A DNA stretch of 64,000 nt from Planktothrix sp. PCC 11201 (GCF_900009135.1 NZ_LT797693.1:518787-582786), one strand, 5' to 3'. Numbered from the stretch's first letter, positions 8,931 to 17,114 are shown. Translations and numbers: made by a program. Notes: a model not told the origin generated them from the letters alone.

Positions 8931-10141
8931 AATCCAGTTTTATTTTCACACAATTGATTAGCAATTAATTCTGCGGCTAAACGATGTCCCTCTGGATTCC
9001 AATGTCCCCCACAAAGCGTACCATTTTTTTCAAACCCATGTAAACAGGTTTGATTTTTGGTGGCATAGGATTGAAAAGCGGGGGCTAAGTCTAAAACAGG
9101 GAAATTATGCCGTTTCCCGATATCTTTTAATCGTTGATTGGGATAATATAAATTATCAATTTTATTAGAGACTTGAAAGAATTTTCTTGTGGCTTCATCT
9201 TTATAAACTTGCATCGGATCGGCAATAATGACTAATAAAAAATTAGCTTCTTTATTTTTGACTTCTTGCTGCATTGAGGTGAGTAAATCTTCTGTAATTT
9301 GCCATGCTTCTTTCCAATTCGCATCTTTAGGTTCTCGAAAGGTGCTAACACTTAATTCGTTAGAGTGTTTAACTAAATTATTTTTGCGATATTCTAATTC
9401 GGCTTTTTTTGCCACCTGTAAAATTCGAGAGTTATTGACTAACCAATCGGGAAAATGATCAACGGTTGTAATCAAATAGCGATTACTATACCCCATTGGT
9501 AAATTACGGAACGAAAAATCCGGTTCTAATTGACCATTTTTATAGACAAAAAACGGCCGATAATAGTTATTTTCTAATTTTCGGGAATTATCAATCACAT
9601 CATTGCCAATAAAAAAGGAAACAATTACTAAATCGGGGTGATATTTTCCTACTTTTTCCCGCAAGGTGATTAATTCTTGGGCTGTGCCATAGCCATCGAC
9701 TCCAAAATTGAGAACTTCAATGTTTTTACCTTGGAATTTGGAGCAGTTACTCAAGGTTTTTTCTAATACCGAAGTATAGTTTTTTTCGGCGGGAACTTGG
9801 GATGCCAAGGTAAAAGAATCTCCTAAAATTGCAATTCTAAAGGTGTTTTTAGGTTTAGCGATCGCATATTCCTTATCCCTCAAACCATCACTATTAACTT
9901 CAACATAGGATTCACCTTCATACTGCCACAATCCCCTAGCCCCAGGTCGATTCGACCAACCGCGATCAGGATCGGATTGGGTAAAAAAGGAAGGAGAAAA
10001 AACTGCATGACCCGGTTCAGGAAGTTTTTTTAATCCCTGAATATTGGCTAACCGTAAACCGATTTCTCCGACCGCAAGACCTAGGACTAAACTACCTAAA
10101 GCTAGTCCTAGATTTGATGCCCATGTTTTCCAATGCCCCAT
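8927..10141 (-). CDS. SGNH/GDSL hydrolase (SxtL-like), copy 1
   Basis: 404 residues, closely related to the next gene. It has an N-terminal membrane helix (LGLALGSLVLGLAVGEIGLR), block I ILGDSFTLA, block II NFGVDGYGTAQE, block III FFIGNDVIDN and block V CGGHWNPEGH. It begins 3 bp after the stop of the 54-residue DUF5989-type gene and follows carbamoyltransferase, SxtJ-like and SxtK-like genes, the position held by sxtL in saxitoxin clusters. That conserved order suggests it works on the same product as the carbamoyltransferase. The ATG at 10141 leaves no gap, so translational coupling is likely. Confidence 0.87.
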   Translation of the reverse strand: MGHWKTWASNLGLALGSLVLGLAVGEIGLRLANIQGLKKLPEPGHAVFSPSFFTQSDPDRGWSNRPGARGLWQYEGESYVEVNSDGLRDKEYAIAKPKNTFRIAILGDSFTLASQVPAEKNYTSVLEKTLSNCSKFQGKNIEVLNFGVDGYGTAQELITLREKVGKYHPDLVIVSFFIGNDVIDNSRKLENNYYRPFFVYKNGQLEPDFSFRNLPMGYSNRYLITTVDHFPDWLVNNSRILQVAKKAELEYRKNNLVKHSNELSVSTFREPKDANWKEAWQITEDLLTSMQQEVKNKEANFLLVIIADPMQVYKDEATRKFFQVSNKIDNLYYPNQRLKDIGKRHNFPVLDLAPAFQSYATKNQTCLHGFEKNGTLCGGHWNPEGHRLAAELIANQLCENKTGL

Positions 10142-10144
10142 CGT

Positions 10145-10309
10145 TTAGAACAAAGTATAAATAAATGGTGCGATCGCAGAACCATGGCTTAGAACAATCA
10201 AAGCCCCTAATAAAACCAGTGTGATAATTAGAGGCAATAACCAATACTTTTTGCGTTCTCTCATGAACGCCCAAATATCCTTCAAAAAATCTAATGTTGC
10301 TTCAAACAC
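10145..10309 (-). CDS. DUF5989/SxtK-like small membrane protein (54 aa)
   Basis: A 54-residue protein read from a GTG start. It begins MFEATLDFLKDIWAFMRER and has one membrane helix (about residues 23-41, YWLLPLIITLVLLGALIVL), then the conserved SAIAPFIYTLF end. I recognise this as the DUF5989 family that accompanies carbamoyltransferases, SxtK in saxitoxin clusters. The GTG overlaps the TAG stop of the SxtJ-like gene by one base (TAGTG), which decides the start and implies coupled translation. The stop lies 3 bp before the ATG of the SGNH gene. Its role is unknown; it may be a membrane subunit that helps the carbamoyltransferase or the SGNH enzyme. Confidence 0.88.
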   Translation of the reverse strand: MFEATLDFLKDIWAFMRERKKYWLLPLIITLVLLGALIVLSHGSAIAPFIYTLF

Positions 10310-10722
10310 TAGAACGGTCGCTCCATACTTTCTTTGGGTCTGACTTTACTCGCAACCCGATAGGTTGAGAGGCTGGGATTTAATTCACGCTGCATCGCAT
10401 CAGAACCGAATAGGCGTTTAATAAATCCCATCGGAGCCATCATAACGTAAAAGACGACACCGAGAATAATCTTGCTGTTAATTGCTCCCATGAATAACCC
10501 AAACTTCATCCAGAGGTGATACACGGGATTTAAGGTTTTGGGGGAAATTAAGGCCCAAAGGATCAGGACGGTTCCCAATACCCAAGGCCAAGTGCGGGGG
10601 GGCCAATGTCCCAATAATAAGGGGAACAGTAAACCAAATAAGCCAATAATAATGGCTCCGGTGGTTATTCCGAATTCGCGTAATCCTTTGGCGTCAAGTT
10701 GAGGAATATCGTGATCAGTCAT
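10309..10722 (-). CDS. SxtJ-family membrane protein
   Basis: 137 residues from the ATG at 10722; a longer in-frame start at 10758 exists but its first 12 residues extend into the hairpin-rich spacer and look non-native. Hydrophobic segments lie at about residues 20-38, 45-60 and 75-98 (GAIIIGLFGLLFPLLLG, WVLGTVLILWALI, FGLFMGAINSKIILGVVFYVMM). This matches the small SxtJ family found next to NodU/CmcH carbamoyltransferases. Function is unknown. It lies between the carbamoyltransferase and the DUF5989-type gene, sharing one base with the latter. Confidence 0.85.
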   Translation of the reverse strand: MTDHDIPQLDAKGLREFGITTGAIIIGLFGLLFPLLLGHWPPRTWPWVLGTVLILWALISPKTLNPVYHLWMKFGLFMGAINSKIILGVVFYVMMAPMGFIKRLFGSDAMQRELNPSLSTYRVASKVRPKESMERPF

Positions 10723-10747
10723 AATGTTAATTAAATTCAACCGTAGT

Positions 10748-10853
10748 GAGGCGTTCACGCCTCCTATCTAAAGGGTCGTAGTAAGGCGTTCACGCCTTCT
10801 CTATAGAGGGTGGCAGAGCCACCAATAAAGCATTTCTAGGTAGAACCTAGAAA
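10748..10853. repeat. Array of four short perfect hairpins
   Basis: Four different perfect inverted repeats follow one another in 106 bp: GAGGCG-TTCA-CGCCTC (10748-10763), AAGGCG-TTCA-CGCCTT (10783-10798), GGTGGC-AGA-GCCACC (10809-10823) and TTTCTAGGT-AGA-ACCTAGAAA (10833-10853). They fill the spacer between the carbamoyltransferase and SxtJ-like genes. The first two share a core and a GTAGT-type lead. They could act as mRNA processing or attenuation structures within the cassette, or be repeat-element copies. Confidence 0.8.
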
Positions 10854-10873
10854 CGAGAGGGACGAGGGAAACG

Positions 10874-12805
10874 CTAATCTAATTCAAATTCTTTTTGCCA
10901 AGAATCATCTTTTTGCCAGGGGGTTTGTTCCGTTTTAGCTAATAGGAAATTCTCCAAAACCAGATAATCCATTTCCGTTCGCATAAAACAACGGTAGGCA
11001 TCTTCGGGACTACCAACAATCGGTTCCCCCCGCACGTTAAAAGAGGTATTCACGATTACAGGACAGCCCGTTTGTTTTTCAAAATGATGGATTAAATCAT
11101 AATAACGAGGATTGGTTTCTTTGTGAATGGTTTGTACCCGGGCGGAATAATCAACGTGGGTAATAGAGGGAAGTTCTGAACGGGGAACATTAAGTTTTTC
11201 AATCCCAAATAGTTGTTCCTGTTCCGGGGTCATGGGAATTCTTAAACGCTCTTGAACCGGAGCCACAATTAACATATAGGGACTGGGGCGATCCAATTCA
11301 AAATAATCAGAAACTCGTTCCGCCCTCACCGATGGGGCAAAGGGTCGGAAAGACTCTCTGTATTTGATTTTTAGGTTCATCACCGACTGCATTTTCTGAT
11401 TGCGCGGATCACCAATAATTGAACGTCCGCCCAAGGCTCTCGGCCCAAATTCCATCCGTCCTTGAAACCATCCCACCACGTTTCCTGCGGCTAAAATTTC
11501 TGCTAGACGGGGCATTAATTCGGGATCATCTAAGCGTAAATAGTTCGCCCCAACCTTGTCTAAATACTCCTGAATTTCAGCATCACTAAATTTCGGCCCC
11601 AGATAGGAACCTTGCATATAATCCAAGCGTTTTTGATGGGTTTTTAACGCCACAACCGCAGGTTTTGATCCGGCACTGGTTTCTAATTGTTTTTCCGCCG
11701 AAACATCGAAGGCTAGATCGGTTTCTACATGGCGCGGTTGCTGATGATATTGATACCAAACCGCTAAGGCTGCCCCTAACGCCCCTCCCGCATCTCCCGC
11801 GGCTGGTTGAATCCAAATATCCTTAAAGGGGCCTTCCCGCAAAATCCGGCCGTTAGCCACGCAGTTGAGGGCTACCCCTCCAGCTAAACACAGGTAATCA
11901 ACGTTTAATTCCTTCTGCACACTGCGGGTTAGACGCAACACCACTTCTTCGGTGACCACTTGAATCGAGGCAGCAATGTCCATTTCCCGTTGGCTAATGG
12001 GGGTTTCCGGCTTGCGAGGCGGGCCACCAAACAGTTGATCAAACTTGGTATTGGTCATGGTCAGACCGACGGCATAATTAAAATATTCCAGATTTAATCG
12101 GAATGTACCATCGTCTTTTAAATCAATTAAATGGGTGAGGATTTTATCAACATAAATGGGTTCCCCGTAAGGAGCTAATCCCATTAATTTATATTCCCCG
12201 GAGTTGACTTTGAACCCGGTATAATAGGTAAAAGCTGAATAAAGTAACCCTAAAGAATGGGGAAAATCGATTTCCCAAACCGGGGTTAAACTATTACCAT
12301 CCCCTAACCAAACGGAGGTTGTTGCCCATTCTCCCACACCATCTAAACACATCACCGCCGCTTTTTGAAAGGGACTGGGAAAGAAGGCAGAAGCCGCGTG
12401 GGATTGATGATGTTCAGTAAATAATAAGGGGGGAAGTTTGGCTTTTTTAGCCCCTGCGATCGCGCATAATTCTTTTTTTAATACGGATTTTAGGTAAAGT
12501 TTTTCTTTTAACCAAACGGGCATAGCCTTAATAAAAGAACGAAACCCGCGAGGTGCGTAGCTGAGGTAGGTTTCCAGGAGTCGTTCAAATTTCACCAGGG
12601 GTTTATCATAAAAAACCACCTGATCAATTTCAAAAAAGGTGATGTTCGCTTCCTGAAGACAATAGCGGATGGCGTTGGCGGGAAATCCTGGGTCGTGCTT
12701 TTTGCGCGTAAACCGTTCTTCCTGGGCCGCGGCCACAATCTTACCATCACAGACGAGCGCCGCGGCGCTGTCATGGTAGTAGGCTGAAATTCCAAGTATG
12801 TTCAT
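10874..12805 (-). CDS. NodU/CmcH-family carbamoyltransferase (SxtI-like)
   Basis: 643 residues, the normal length for the family. It transfers the carbamoyl group from carbamoyl phosphate to a hydroxyl on a sugar or secondary metabolite through an enzyme-bound carbamoyl-adenylate. Visible marks are the N-terminal Kae1-like start MNILGISAYYHDSAAAL, the metal-site HHQSHAASAFF, the AGGVALNCVANG nucleotide site, and in the C-terminal domain FQGRMEFGPRALGGRSI and NTSFNVRGEPIV. A GAGGAG ribosome site precedes the ATG at 12805. It heads a minus-strand cassette with SxtJ-, SxtK- and SxtL-like genes. The acceptor is unknown; a polysaccharide or glycolipid is as likely as a small toxin. Confidence 0.93.
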   Translation of the reverse strand: MNILGISAYYHDSAAALVCDGKIVAAAQEERFTRKKHDPGFPANAIRYCLQEANITFFEIDQVVFYDKPLVKFERLLETYLSYAPRGFRSFIKAMPVWLKEKLYLKSVLKKELCAIAGAKKAKLPPLLFTEHHQSHAASAFFPSPFQKAAVMCLDGVGEWATTSVWLGDGNSLTPVWEIDFPHSLGLLYSAFTYYTGFKVNSGEYKLMGLAPYGEPIYVDKILTHLIDLKDDGTFRLNLEYFNYAVGLTMTNTKFDQLFGGPPRKPETPISQREMDIAASIQVVTEEVVLRLTRSVQKELNVDYLCLAGGVALNCVANGRILREGPFKDIWIQPAAGDAGGALGAALAVWYQYHQQPRHVETDLAFDVSAEKQLETSAGSKPAVVALKTHQKRLDYMQGSYLGPKFSDAEIQEYLDKVGANYLRLDDPELMPRLAEILAAGNVVGWFQGRMEFGPRALGGRSIIGDPRNQKMQSVMNLKIKYRESFRPFAPSVRAERVSDYFELDRPSPYMLIVAPVQERLRIPMTPEQEQLFGIEKLNVPRSELPSITHVDYSARVQTIHKETNPRYYDLIHHFEKQTGCPVIVNTSFNVRGEPIVGSPEDAYRCFMRTEMDYLVLENFLLAKTEQTPWQKDDSWQKEFELD

Positions 12806-13021
12806 CGGTGTCTCCTCACTAGGCGCAGTCGAGCCTGTCTGTGATTATAAAGAAAAAAGAAATAATCAAGAGATTATAGCGTTAAGTGGACAATCTGCCG
12901 CATATCTTCTGCTGGAATGGGAAATTTTCAACAATAAAAGCTATTTGTTCGGTATAATAAATGTTTAGGCTTAAAAGATTTCACCTACATAGAATCAGGC
13001 AAAAATGACATTTACGGAACT

Positions 13022-13049
13022 AAGATCATGCTAACCTGATATTGATCTT
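13022..13049. promoter_or_regulatory. Inverted repeat upstream of toxin-antitoxin pair (candidate operator)
   Basis: AAGATCA (13022-13028) and TGATCTT (13043-13049) form perfect 7-bp arms around a 14-bp spacer, ending 33 bp before the antitoxin ATG. RHH antitoxins bind such palindromes to repress their own operon. A TATAAT lies further upstream at 12953-12958. Assignment is by position only. Confidence 0.35.
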
Positions 13050-13082
13050 CAAAAAAATCTAGCTTTATAAATTAAATTGACT

Positions 13083-13346
13083 ATGATCAATATCACGATT
13101 CAAAACTTTGATGATGACCTGAAAAATCGCCTGCAAAAGCGAGCCGAATCCTATGGGCGTTCTCTCGAAGAAGAAGCCAAAGAAATCCTCCGGGTTGTCT
13201 TGACAGAAAATGCTATGGAACCCCTAAATCTTGCCTTAGCTATCGAGCGACGTTTTGCCCATTTTGGTAATTTTGAACTTCCAACTATTCCTAGGGAGCC
13301 TTTACGCGAACCCCCTAATTTTGAGGATTTATATGATTGTACTTGA
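13083..13346 (+). CDS. FitA-type ribbon-helix-helix antitoxin
   Basis: 87 residues from ATG 13083, preferred to an in-frame TTG at 13077. The N-terminal 40 residues, INITIQNFDDDLKNRLQKRA followed by SLEEEAKEILR, match ribbon-helix-helix DNA-binding antitoxins of the FitA/VapB type. The C-terminal tail ending PNFEDLYDC is acidic and aromatic, typical of the part that wraps around a PIN toxin. It overlaps the downstream toxin start by 14 bp. It should neutralise the toxin and repress the operon. Confidence 0.88.
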   Translation: MINITIQNFDDDLKNRLQKRAESYGRSLEEEAKEILRVVLTENAMEPLNLALAIERRFAHFGNFELPTIPREPLREPPNFEDLYDCT

Positions 13347-13755
13347 TACCAATGTATTGTCTGAACTGATGCACTCAAAAGGTTCGTTAGTGGTTCGTCA
13401 ATGGGTAGCAGCACAACCGATAATGAATCTTTTTACAACAACTATCACTCAAGCTGAAATTCTCTATGGAATTGCTTTGTTGCCTTCTGGAAAACGCCAA
13501 ACTGAACTTAGCCAATCTGCTCAATTGATGTTTGCTGAAGATTTTGCCGGGCGGATTTTACCGTTTGATGAAACAGCAGCGAACGCTTTTGCTAGAATTG
13601 CCACGGAAAGAAGACAAATGGGTAAACCAATTTCCCAAGCTGATGCTCAAATAGCCAGTATTTGTTACACTCGCCAAGCTACTCTTGCTACTCGGAATGT
13701 TTCTGATTTTGAAGGGTGTAGTATTACAATTTTTAATCCTTGGGAACCTGATTAA
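13333..13755 (+). CDS. PIN-domain toxin (FitB/VapC family ribonuclease)
   Basis: 140 residues from ATG 13333; a longer upstream reading is an overlap with the antitoxin frame. It starts MIVLDTNVLSELM, the first PIN-domain acidic motif, then carries ITQAEILYGIALLP with the second acidic residue, and ISQADAQIASICYTR plus LATRNVSDFEGC with the remaining aspartates. PIN toxins are Mg-dependent endoribonucleases that cut tRNA or rRNA. Paired with the FitA-type gene, it forms a complete type II toxin-antitoxin module at the edge of an accessory region. Confidence 0.92.
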   Translation: MIVLDTNVLSELMHSKGSLVVRQWVAAQPIMNLFTTTITQAEILYGIALLPSGKRQTELSQSAQLMFAEDFAGRILPFDETAANAFARIATERRQMGKPISQADAQIASICYTRQATLATRNVSDFEGCSITIFNPWEPD

Positions 13756-13922
13756 ACTTAGGGAAAACTCCAATTTCTCTGATTAACCCCTCTGTCTCCT
13801 ATTTAATTCAATTCCGATGATTGTTAATATGTCGAAAGGATAGATATCTGGGGAAATCACGTTACTCGCAAAAGTCCAGGGAATCATACACGAATTCAAT
13901 GGGATATATAAAATTATAGATT

Positions 13923-14108
13923 ATGGATAGACTTAATTATTGGCAGTTACCAGGTTTAGAAAATATCTATCTTGAAGATAGTTATGTATTGGGTATCAAA
14001 ACTGATACTTCTATAGAATTCTTTTTAGAAGCTATTTTGACAGAAAATCATTCGCTTTACACTTCTCCTTTAGTTTTGAAAAAATTAAAGACAGTTATCC
14101 CACTTTAA
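13923..14108 (+). pseudogene. Truncated hypothetical gene joined to a foreign tail
   Basis: The reading frame (MDRLNYWQLPGLENIYLEDS...) runs about 50 residues in a style seen in conserved cyanobacterial hypothetical proteins, then enters a 98-bp repeat out of frame and stops at LKTVIPL. In the adjacent frame the repeat reads FEKIKDSYPTLIDENVKSL, matching the second copy at 15889. The gene therefore appears cut and fused to the tail of another one. A short functional product cannot be ruled out. Confidence 0.55.
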
Positions 14109-14170
14109 TTGATGAAAATGTTAAATCTTTATCAATTAATTTTTCCGTGTTAGCAATGCGTTAAATCATT
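14073..14170 (+). repeat. 98-bp direct repeat, left copy
   Basis: This segment, starting GTTTTGAAAAAATTAAAG, recurs at 15889-15986 in the same orientation with only three transitions (about 95 of 98 identical by eye). The two copies bracket the GT39-type gene. Both encode the same protein tail ending SINFSVLAMR. Confidence 0.92.
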
Positions 14171-14200
14171 GATCAATAATAATAAAATAGGAGTTTTGTT

Positions 14201-15823
14201 ATGCGTTTTTTCCTCCTGATTGTGCTGATATTGGGCATATTTTTTCGCTTTACTAATCTTGACCAGAAAGTTTACTGGTACGATGAAGCCATAACATCTC
14301 TACGAGCTTCTGGTTATACTGAACAAGAAGTTGTTCAGCACTTTTCCCAAAAGTCAGTGGTTAGTGTAACGGAACTCCAGCACTATCAACACCCTGATGG
14401 AACAAAAAGCTTAATTGATACAGTCAAAAGTTTAGTTAAGGAAGACCCGCAGCATCCGCCGTTATACTACATTTTGGCAAATATTTGGTTTCATATAATT
14501 GGTAGTTCACCAACATTATCGAGGTTGTTACCTGCGTTACTCAGCTTGCTGGCATTTCCCAGTGCTTATTGGCTGTGTCAAGAGATATTTATTGAAACAG
14601 GGGTTTTTACTTCCAGGTTGTCTACATATTTAATGATCGGATTAATTGCCGTTTCGCCATTTCACGTCGTTTATGCCCAGGAGTCAAGACAATACAGTCT
14701 ATGGGTTGTAACAACTTTACTTTCAAACGCAGCTTTACTGCGGGCAATACGACTTAATACGGGGATGAGTTGGGGTATTTATTCCTTTACTGTGGTCATC
14801 AATTTTTATACCTTTCTTCTGAGTGTACTAACGATGATTGCTCAGGGTTTATATATTATTCTTGTTTATGGTTTTAGTCATATAAAAATCCTCAGAAACT
14901 ACATTATATCATTATTGGTAAGTGCTATATTTTTTGTCCCTTATATTTGGATTCTAATTGTTAATCAGTCTCAAGCTGAAAAAGGTCTGGAGTGGTCATT
15001 TCTTTATAGCGTTAAACGCTCAGAATTGACGAATATCTGGATTCAGCACCTTGGTCGGATCTTTTTTGATGTCAATCAAGATCCCTGGGATTTTTATATT
15101 CATCGAGTGTTGTTAGTCTTGTGCGTATATGCTCTTTATTGCCTTTGTCGTCAAACGCCTATGTCAGTTTGGTTACTGATTGTCCTTCTGACTGCGAGTA
15201 GCACATTGCCTTTAATGATTCCCGACTGGATTTTAGGAGGAAGGCGCTCGATAACATTACGATATATGATTCCTGGATTATTGGGAGTTCAACTTGCTAT
15301 GGCTTACTTACTAGGGAAACATTTAGCGAATCCTTCGTTAAATTTTTGGCATCATAAATTTTGGCAATTACTTTTAGTTATCCTACTTTCTGGAAGTATC
15401 TTGTCCTGCGCTGTTAGCTCTCAAGCAACAGTTTGGTATAATAAAAGTCTTGGCATTAATGGAGAAAATATAGCTATTGCTAAAATTGTTAATCAGACGA
15501 CTCATCCTCTTTTGATTAGCGATGAAAGAGTAGGTCATCTTTTATCTTTAAGCCATTCACTTAAACCCACTGTACAAATTCTCCTTCAACCTTCCTGCGC
15601 TACCTGTCCAATTCATTCTTCTAGCATATTTGGATCTCAACTACCAGTAGAAGAATTTAATCGCTTTAGTGATGTTTTTTTATACCGATATCCTCCCAGT
15701 AATGAATGGCTTAAGGAATTAGCAAAACAGAAAAATTATAAATTTCAACCTGTTGTATTTGGATTTGTTGAATGGTTAAAAGATAAGCCTGTGCTTTGGA
15801 GAGTGCTCCCAATTGGTACTTAG
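14201..15823 (+). CDS. GT39/ArnT-like membrane glycosyltransferase
   Basis: 540 residues with about ten hydrophobic segments and a soluble C-terminal part. Near residues 25-30 the first outer loop carries YWYDEA, whose acidic pair is the hallmark of polyprenyl-phosphate-dependent GT-C enzymes such as dolichyl-phosphate-mannose mannosyltransferases and ArnT. HPPLYYILANIW and AQESRQYSL are further family-like blocks. It would move a sugar from a lipid carrier to a lipid, glycan or protein outside the membrane. AGGAG lies 9 bp before the ATG. It stands alone between two 98-bp direct repeats, which suggests recent insertion or duplication. The substrate is unknown. Confidence 0.85.
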   Translation: MRFFLLIVLILGIFFRFTNLDQKVYWYDEAITSLRASGYTEQEVVQHFSQKSVVSVTELQHYQHPDGTKSLIDTVKSLVKEDPQHPPLYYILANIWFHIIGSSPTLSRLLPALLSLLAFPSAYWLCQEIFIETGVFTSRLSTYLMIGLIAVSPFHVVYAQESRQYSLWVVTTLLSNAALLRAIRLNTGMSWGIYSFTVVINFYTFLLSVLTMIAQGLYIILVYGFSHIKILRNYIISLLVSAIFFVPYIWILIVNQSQAEKGLEWSFLYSVKRSELTNIWIQHLGRIFFDVNQDPWDFYIHRVLLVLCVYALYCLCRQTPMSVWLLIVLLTASSTLPLMIPDWILGGRRSITLRYMIPGLLGVQLAMAYLLGKHLANPSLNFWHHKFWQLLLVILLSGSILSCAVSSQATVWYNKSLGINGENIAIAKIVNQTTHPLLISDERVGHLLSLSHSLKPTVQILLQPSCATCPIHSSSIFGSQLPVEEFNRFSDVFLYRYPPSNEWLKELAKQKNYKFQPVVFGFVEWLKDKPVLWRVLPIGT

Positions 15824-15839
15824 TAGGTGTAGGACTTTT

Positions 15840-15980
15840 GATTCTAATTTTTCAATAGCTAATAATGACTTTCTGCAAAAAAAGATTGGTTTTGAAAAAA
15901 TTAAAGACAGTTATCCCACTTTAATTGATGAAAATATTAAATCTTTATCAATTAATTTTTCTGTGTTAGCAATGCGTTAA
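15840..15980 (+). pseudogene. C-terminal remnant of an unidentified gene
   Basis: An open frame without a start gives about 46 residues (DSNFSIANNDFLQKKIGFEK then the repeat-encoded tail to SVLAMR and stop). Its second half lies in the right copy of the 98-bp direct repeat, where the frame is intact. It looks like the 3' end of a gene whose body has been lost. I cannot name the family. Confidence 0.5.
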
Positions 15981-15986
15981 ACCATT
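15889..15986 (+). repeat. 98-bp direct repeat, right copy
   Basis: Second copy of the segment at 14073-14170, same orientation. The copies are 1,816 bp apart from start to start. Confidence 0.92.
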
Positions 15987-16101
15987 CTTGATATAAAATC
16001 CAGAAAATATTCCTGATAACCACTATCAATTCGGTTGTTTACGATGAATATTGATCTAAATGGAACTATCGAGCGGTACCTCAACCCACTGATTAATCAA
16101 T

Positions 16102-16323
16102 TTATTGATTTTCTATTTCATCATATAAACTTTCAACTAAATTTTCTAATTTTTCTTCAGAACAACAGTCAATTAACAGATCAAAAGCATCCAGCAGTTT
16201 GGCGGCATTTTCTCCCAAAATGGGACTCATATCCCAAACATCCTGTACCCAGTCTCTAGGGAGTTCATCATCAAAAATCATGCGTTCCAAAAGTTGTCTG
16301 GCTTCGGTTTTACTCAGAGTCAT
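16102..16323 (-). CDS. Small conserved hypothetical protein (73 aa)
   Basis: 73 residues, acidic and helical (KTEARQLLERMIFDDELPRD, then EEKLENLVESLYDEIENQ). There is no membrane segment or signal peptide. The domain family is not recognised; short acidic helical proteins like this occur widely in cyanobacteria. It is favoured over the antisense frame because of regular acidic and leucine periodicity and an ATG start. It ends 137 bp before the start of the gene at 16461 on the same strand is left behind; no operon is evident. Confidence 0.65.
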   Translation of the reverse strand: MTLSKTEARQLLERMIFDDELPRDWVQDVWDMSPILGENAAKLLDAFDLLIDCCSEEKLENLVESLYDEIENQ

Positions 16324-16460
16324 AATACTTCAAAATTATTGAGATTGGCACTTCAACTATGATATCAAATTGTGGTAATTAGTTGGGTTACAGAAGATAC
16401 AACCTAACTTTATTAACCCCTAACAACCACTTTTATAAGTATACTATTAAACGCCTAATT

Positions 16461-17114
16461 TTAATTAGAATTAGAGGTGGGTTTGCCAAAAATTGTAAAA
16501 GACATTTTTCCGGTTAAGCCACTTTTCCAAACCAAGCCATCCCCATCTCGAAAAAAGATTTTTAGATCGGCATCCTGTAACTGGGTTTTGGGGTCAGTGG
16601 TCATCCATAACCAGTCATCCGTAAGACCCTGGGTATTATTAACAATAGATAGCAAATAACGTCCCGCTTCTAATTGAAACGGGATCACCGAACCCACATA
16701 ATTAAATACGGGATGGGAAAACCGTTCAATATTAGTTTTAGTTTGGCGTACTTCCCTTAACTTCACCTCAATTTTAGGGGTAATTTCTGGGACTCTCTCA
16801 ACCATTTTAAAAATTCTCAAGGAAAATTTATCCTTTAAAGGTTGACCCTCGGGGAAATATTGACCATTCCAATCAATTTGATCCACTTCAACTGTTTCAT
16901 GAATGATAAACTCATAACCAATTTGTTGTTGTCCTGAAAAGTATTGACCATCAAAATCACTCAGTAATCCAAAGGAACCATTGCCTTCACCGGAACCAAA
17001 AATCATCTCAGCATTTACCGAAATTAAAGAATAGTTAGCCCAGATAAAACCACTCAAAAATCCTGTCCAAACCATCGCAGATGATTGTAAAAACTTAATT
17101 TTTTTGAACATCAT
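16461..17114 (-). CDS. Exported hypothetical protein
   Basis: 217 residues. The first 35 contain a lysine start and a hydrophobic stretch (SSAMVWTGFLSGFIWANYSLISVNA) resembling a signal peptide. The rest is beta-rich, with YEFIIHETVEVDQIDWNGQYF and a run of alternating hydrophobics typical of a secreted beta-sandwich. There are no catalytic motifs that I recognise. It is divergent from the GAF-domain gene, with about 75 bp between the probable starts. Likely periplasmic or extracellular; function unknown. Confidence 0.7.
   Translation of the reverse strand: MMFKKIKFLQSSAMVWTGFLSGFIWANYSLISVNAEMIFGSGEGNGSFGLLSDFDGQYFSGQQQIGYEFIIHETVEVDQIDWNGQYFPEGQPLKDKFSLRIFKMVERVPEITPKIEVKLREVRQTKTNIERFSHPVFNYVGSVIPFQLEAGRYLLSIVNNTQGLTDDWLWMTTDPKTQLQDADLKIFFRDGDGLVWKSGLTGKMSFTIFGKPTSNSN

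Noticed and set aside
6277-12805. A saxitoxin biosynthesis cluster
   Set aside because: Only the I-J-K-L-like tailoring genes are here. No sxtA, sxtG or sxtB, nor other core genes, are present, and such modules occur outside toxin clusters.
16044-16082. Short frame MNIDLNGTIERYL resembling a ParD-type antitoxin start
   Set aside because: Only 13 residues look right before the frame runs antisense through the neighbouring gene; at most a tiny remnant.
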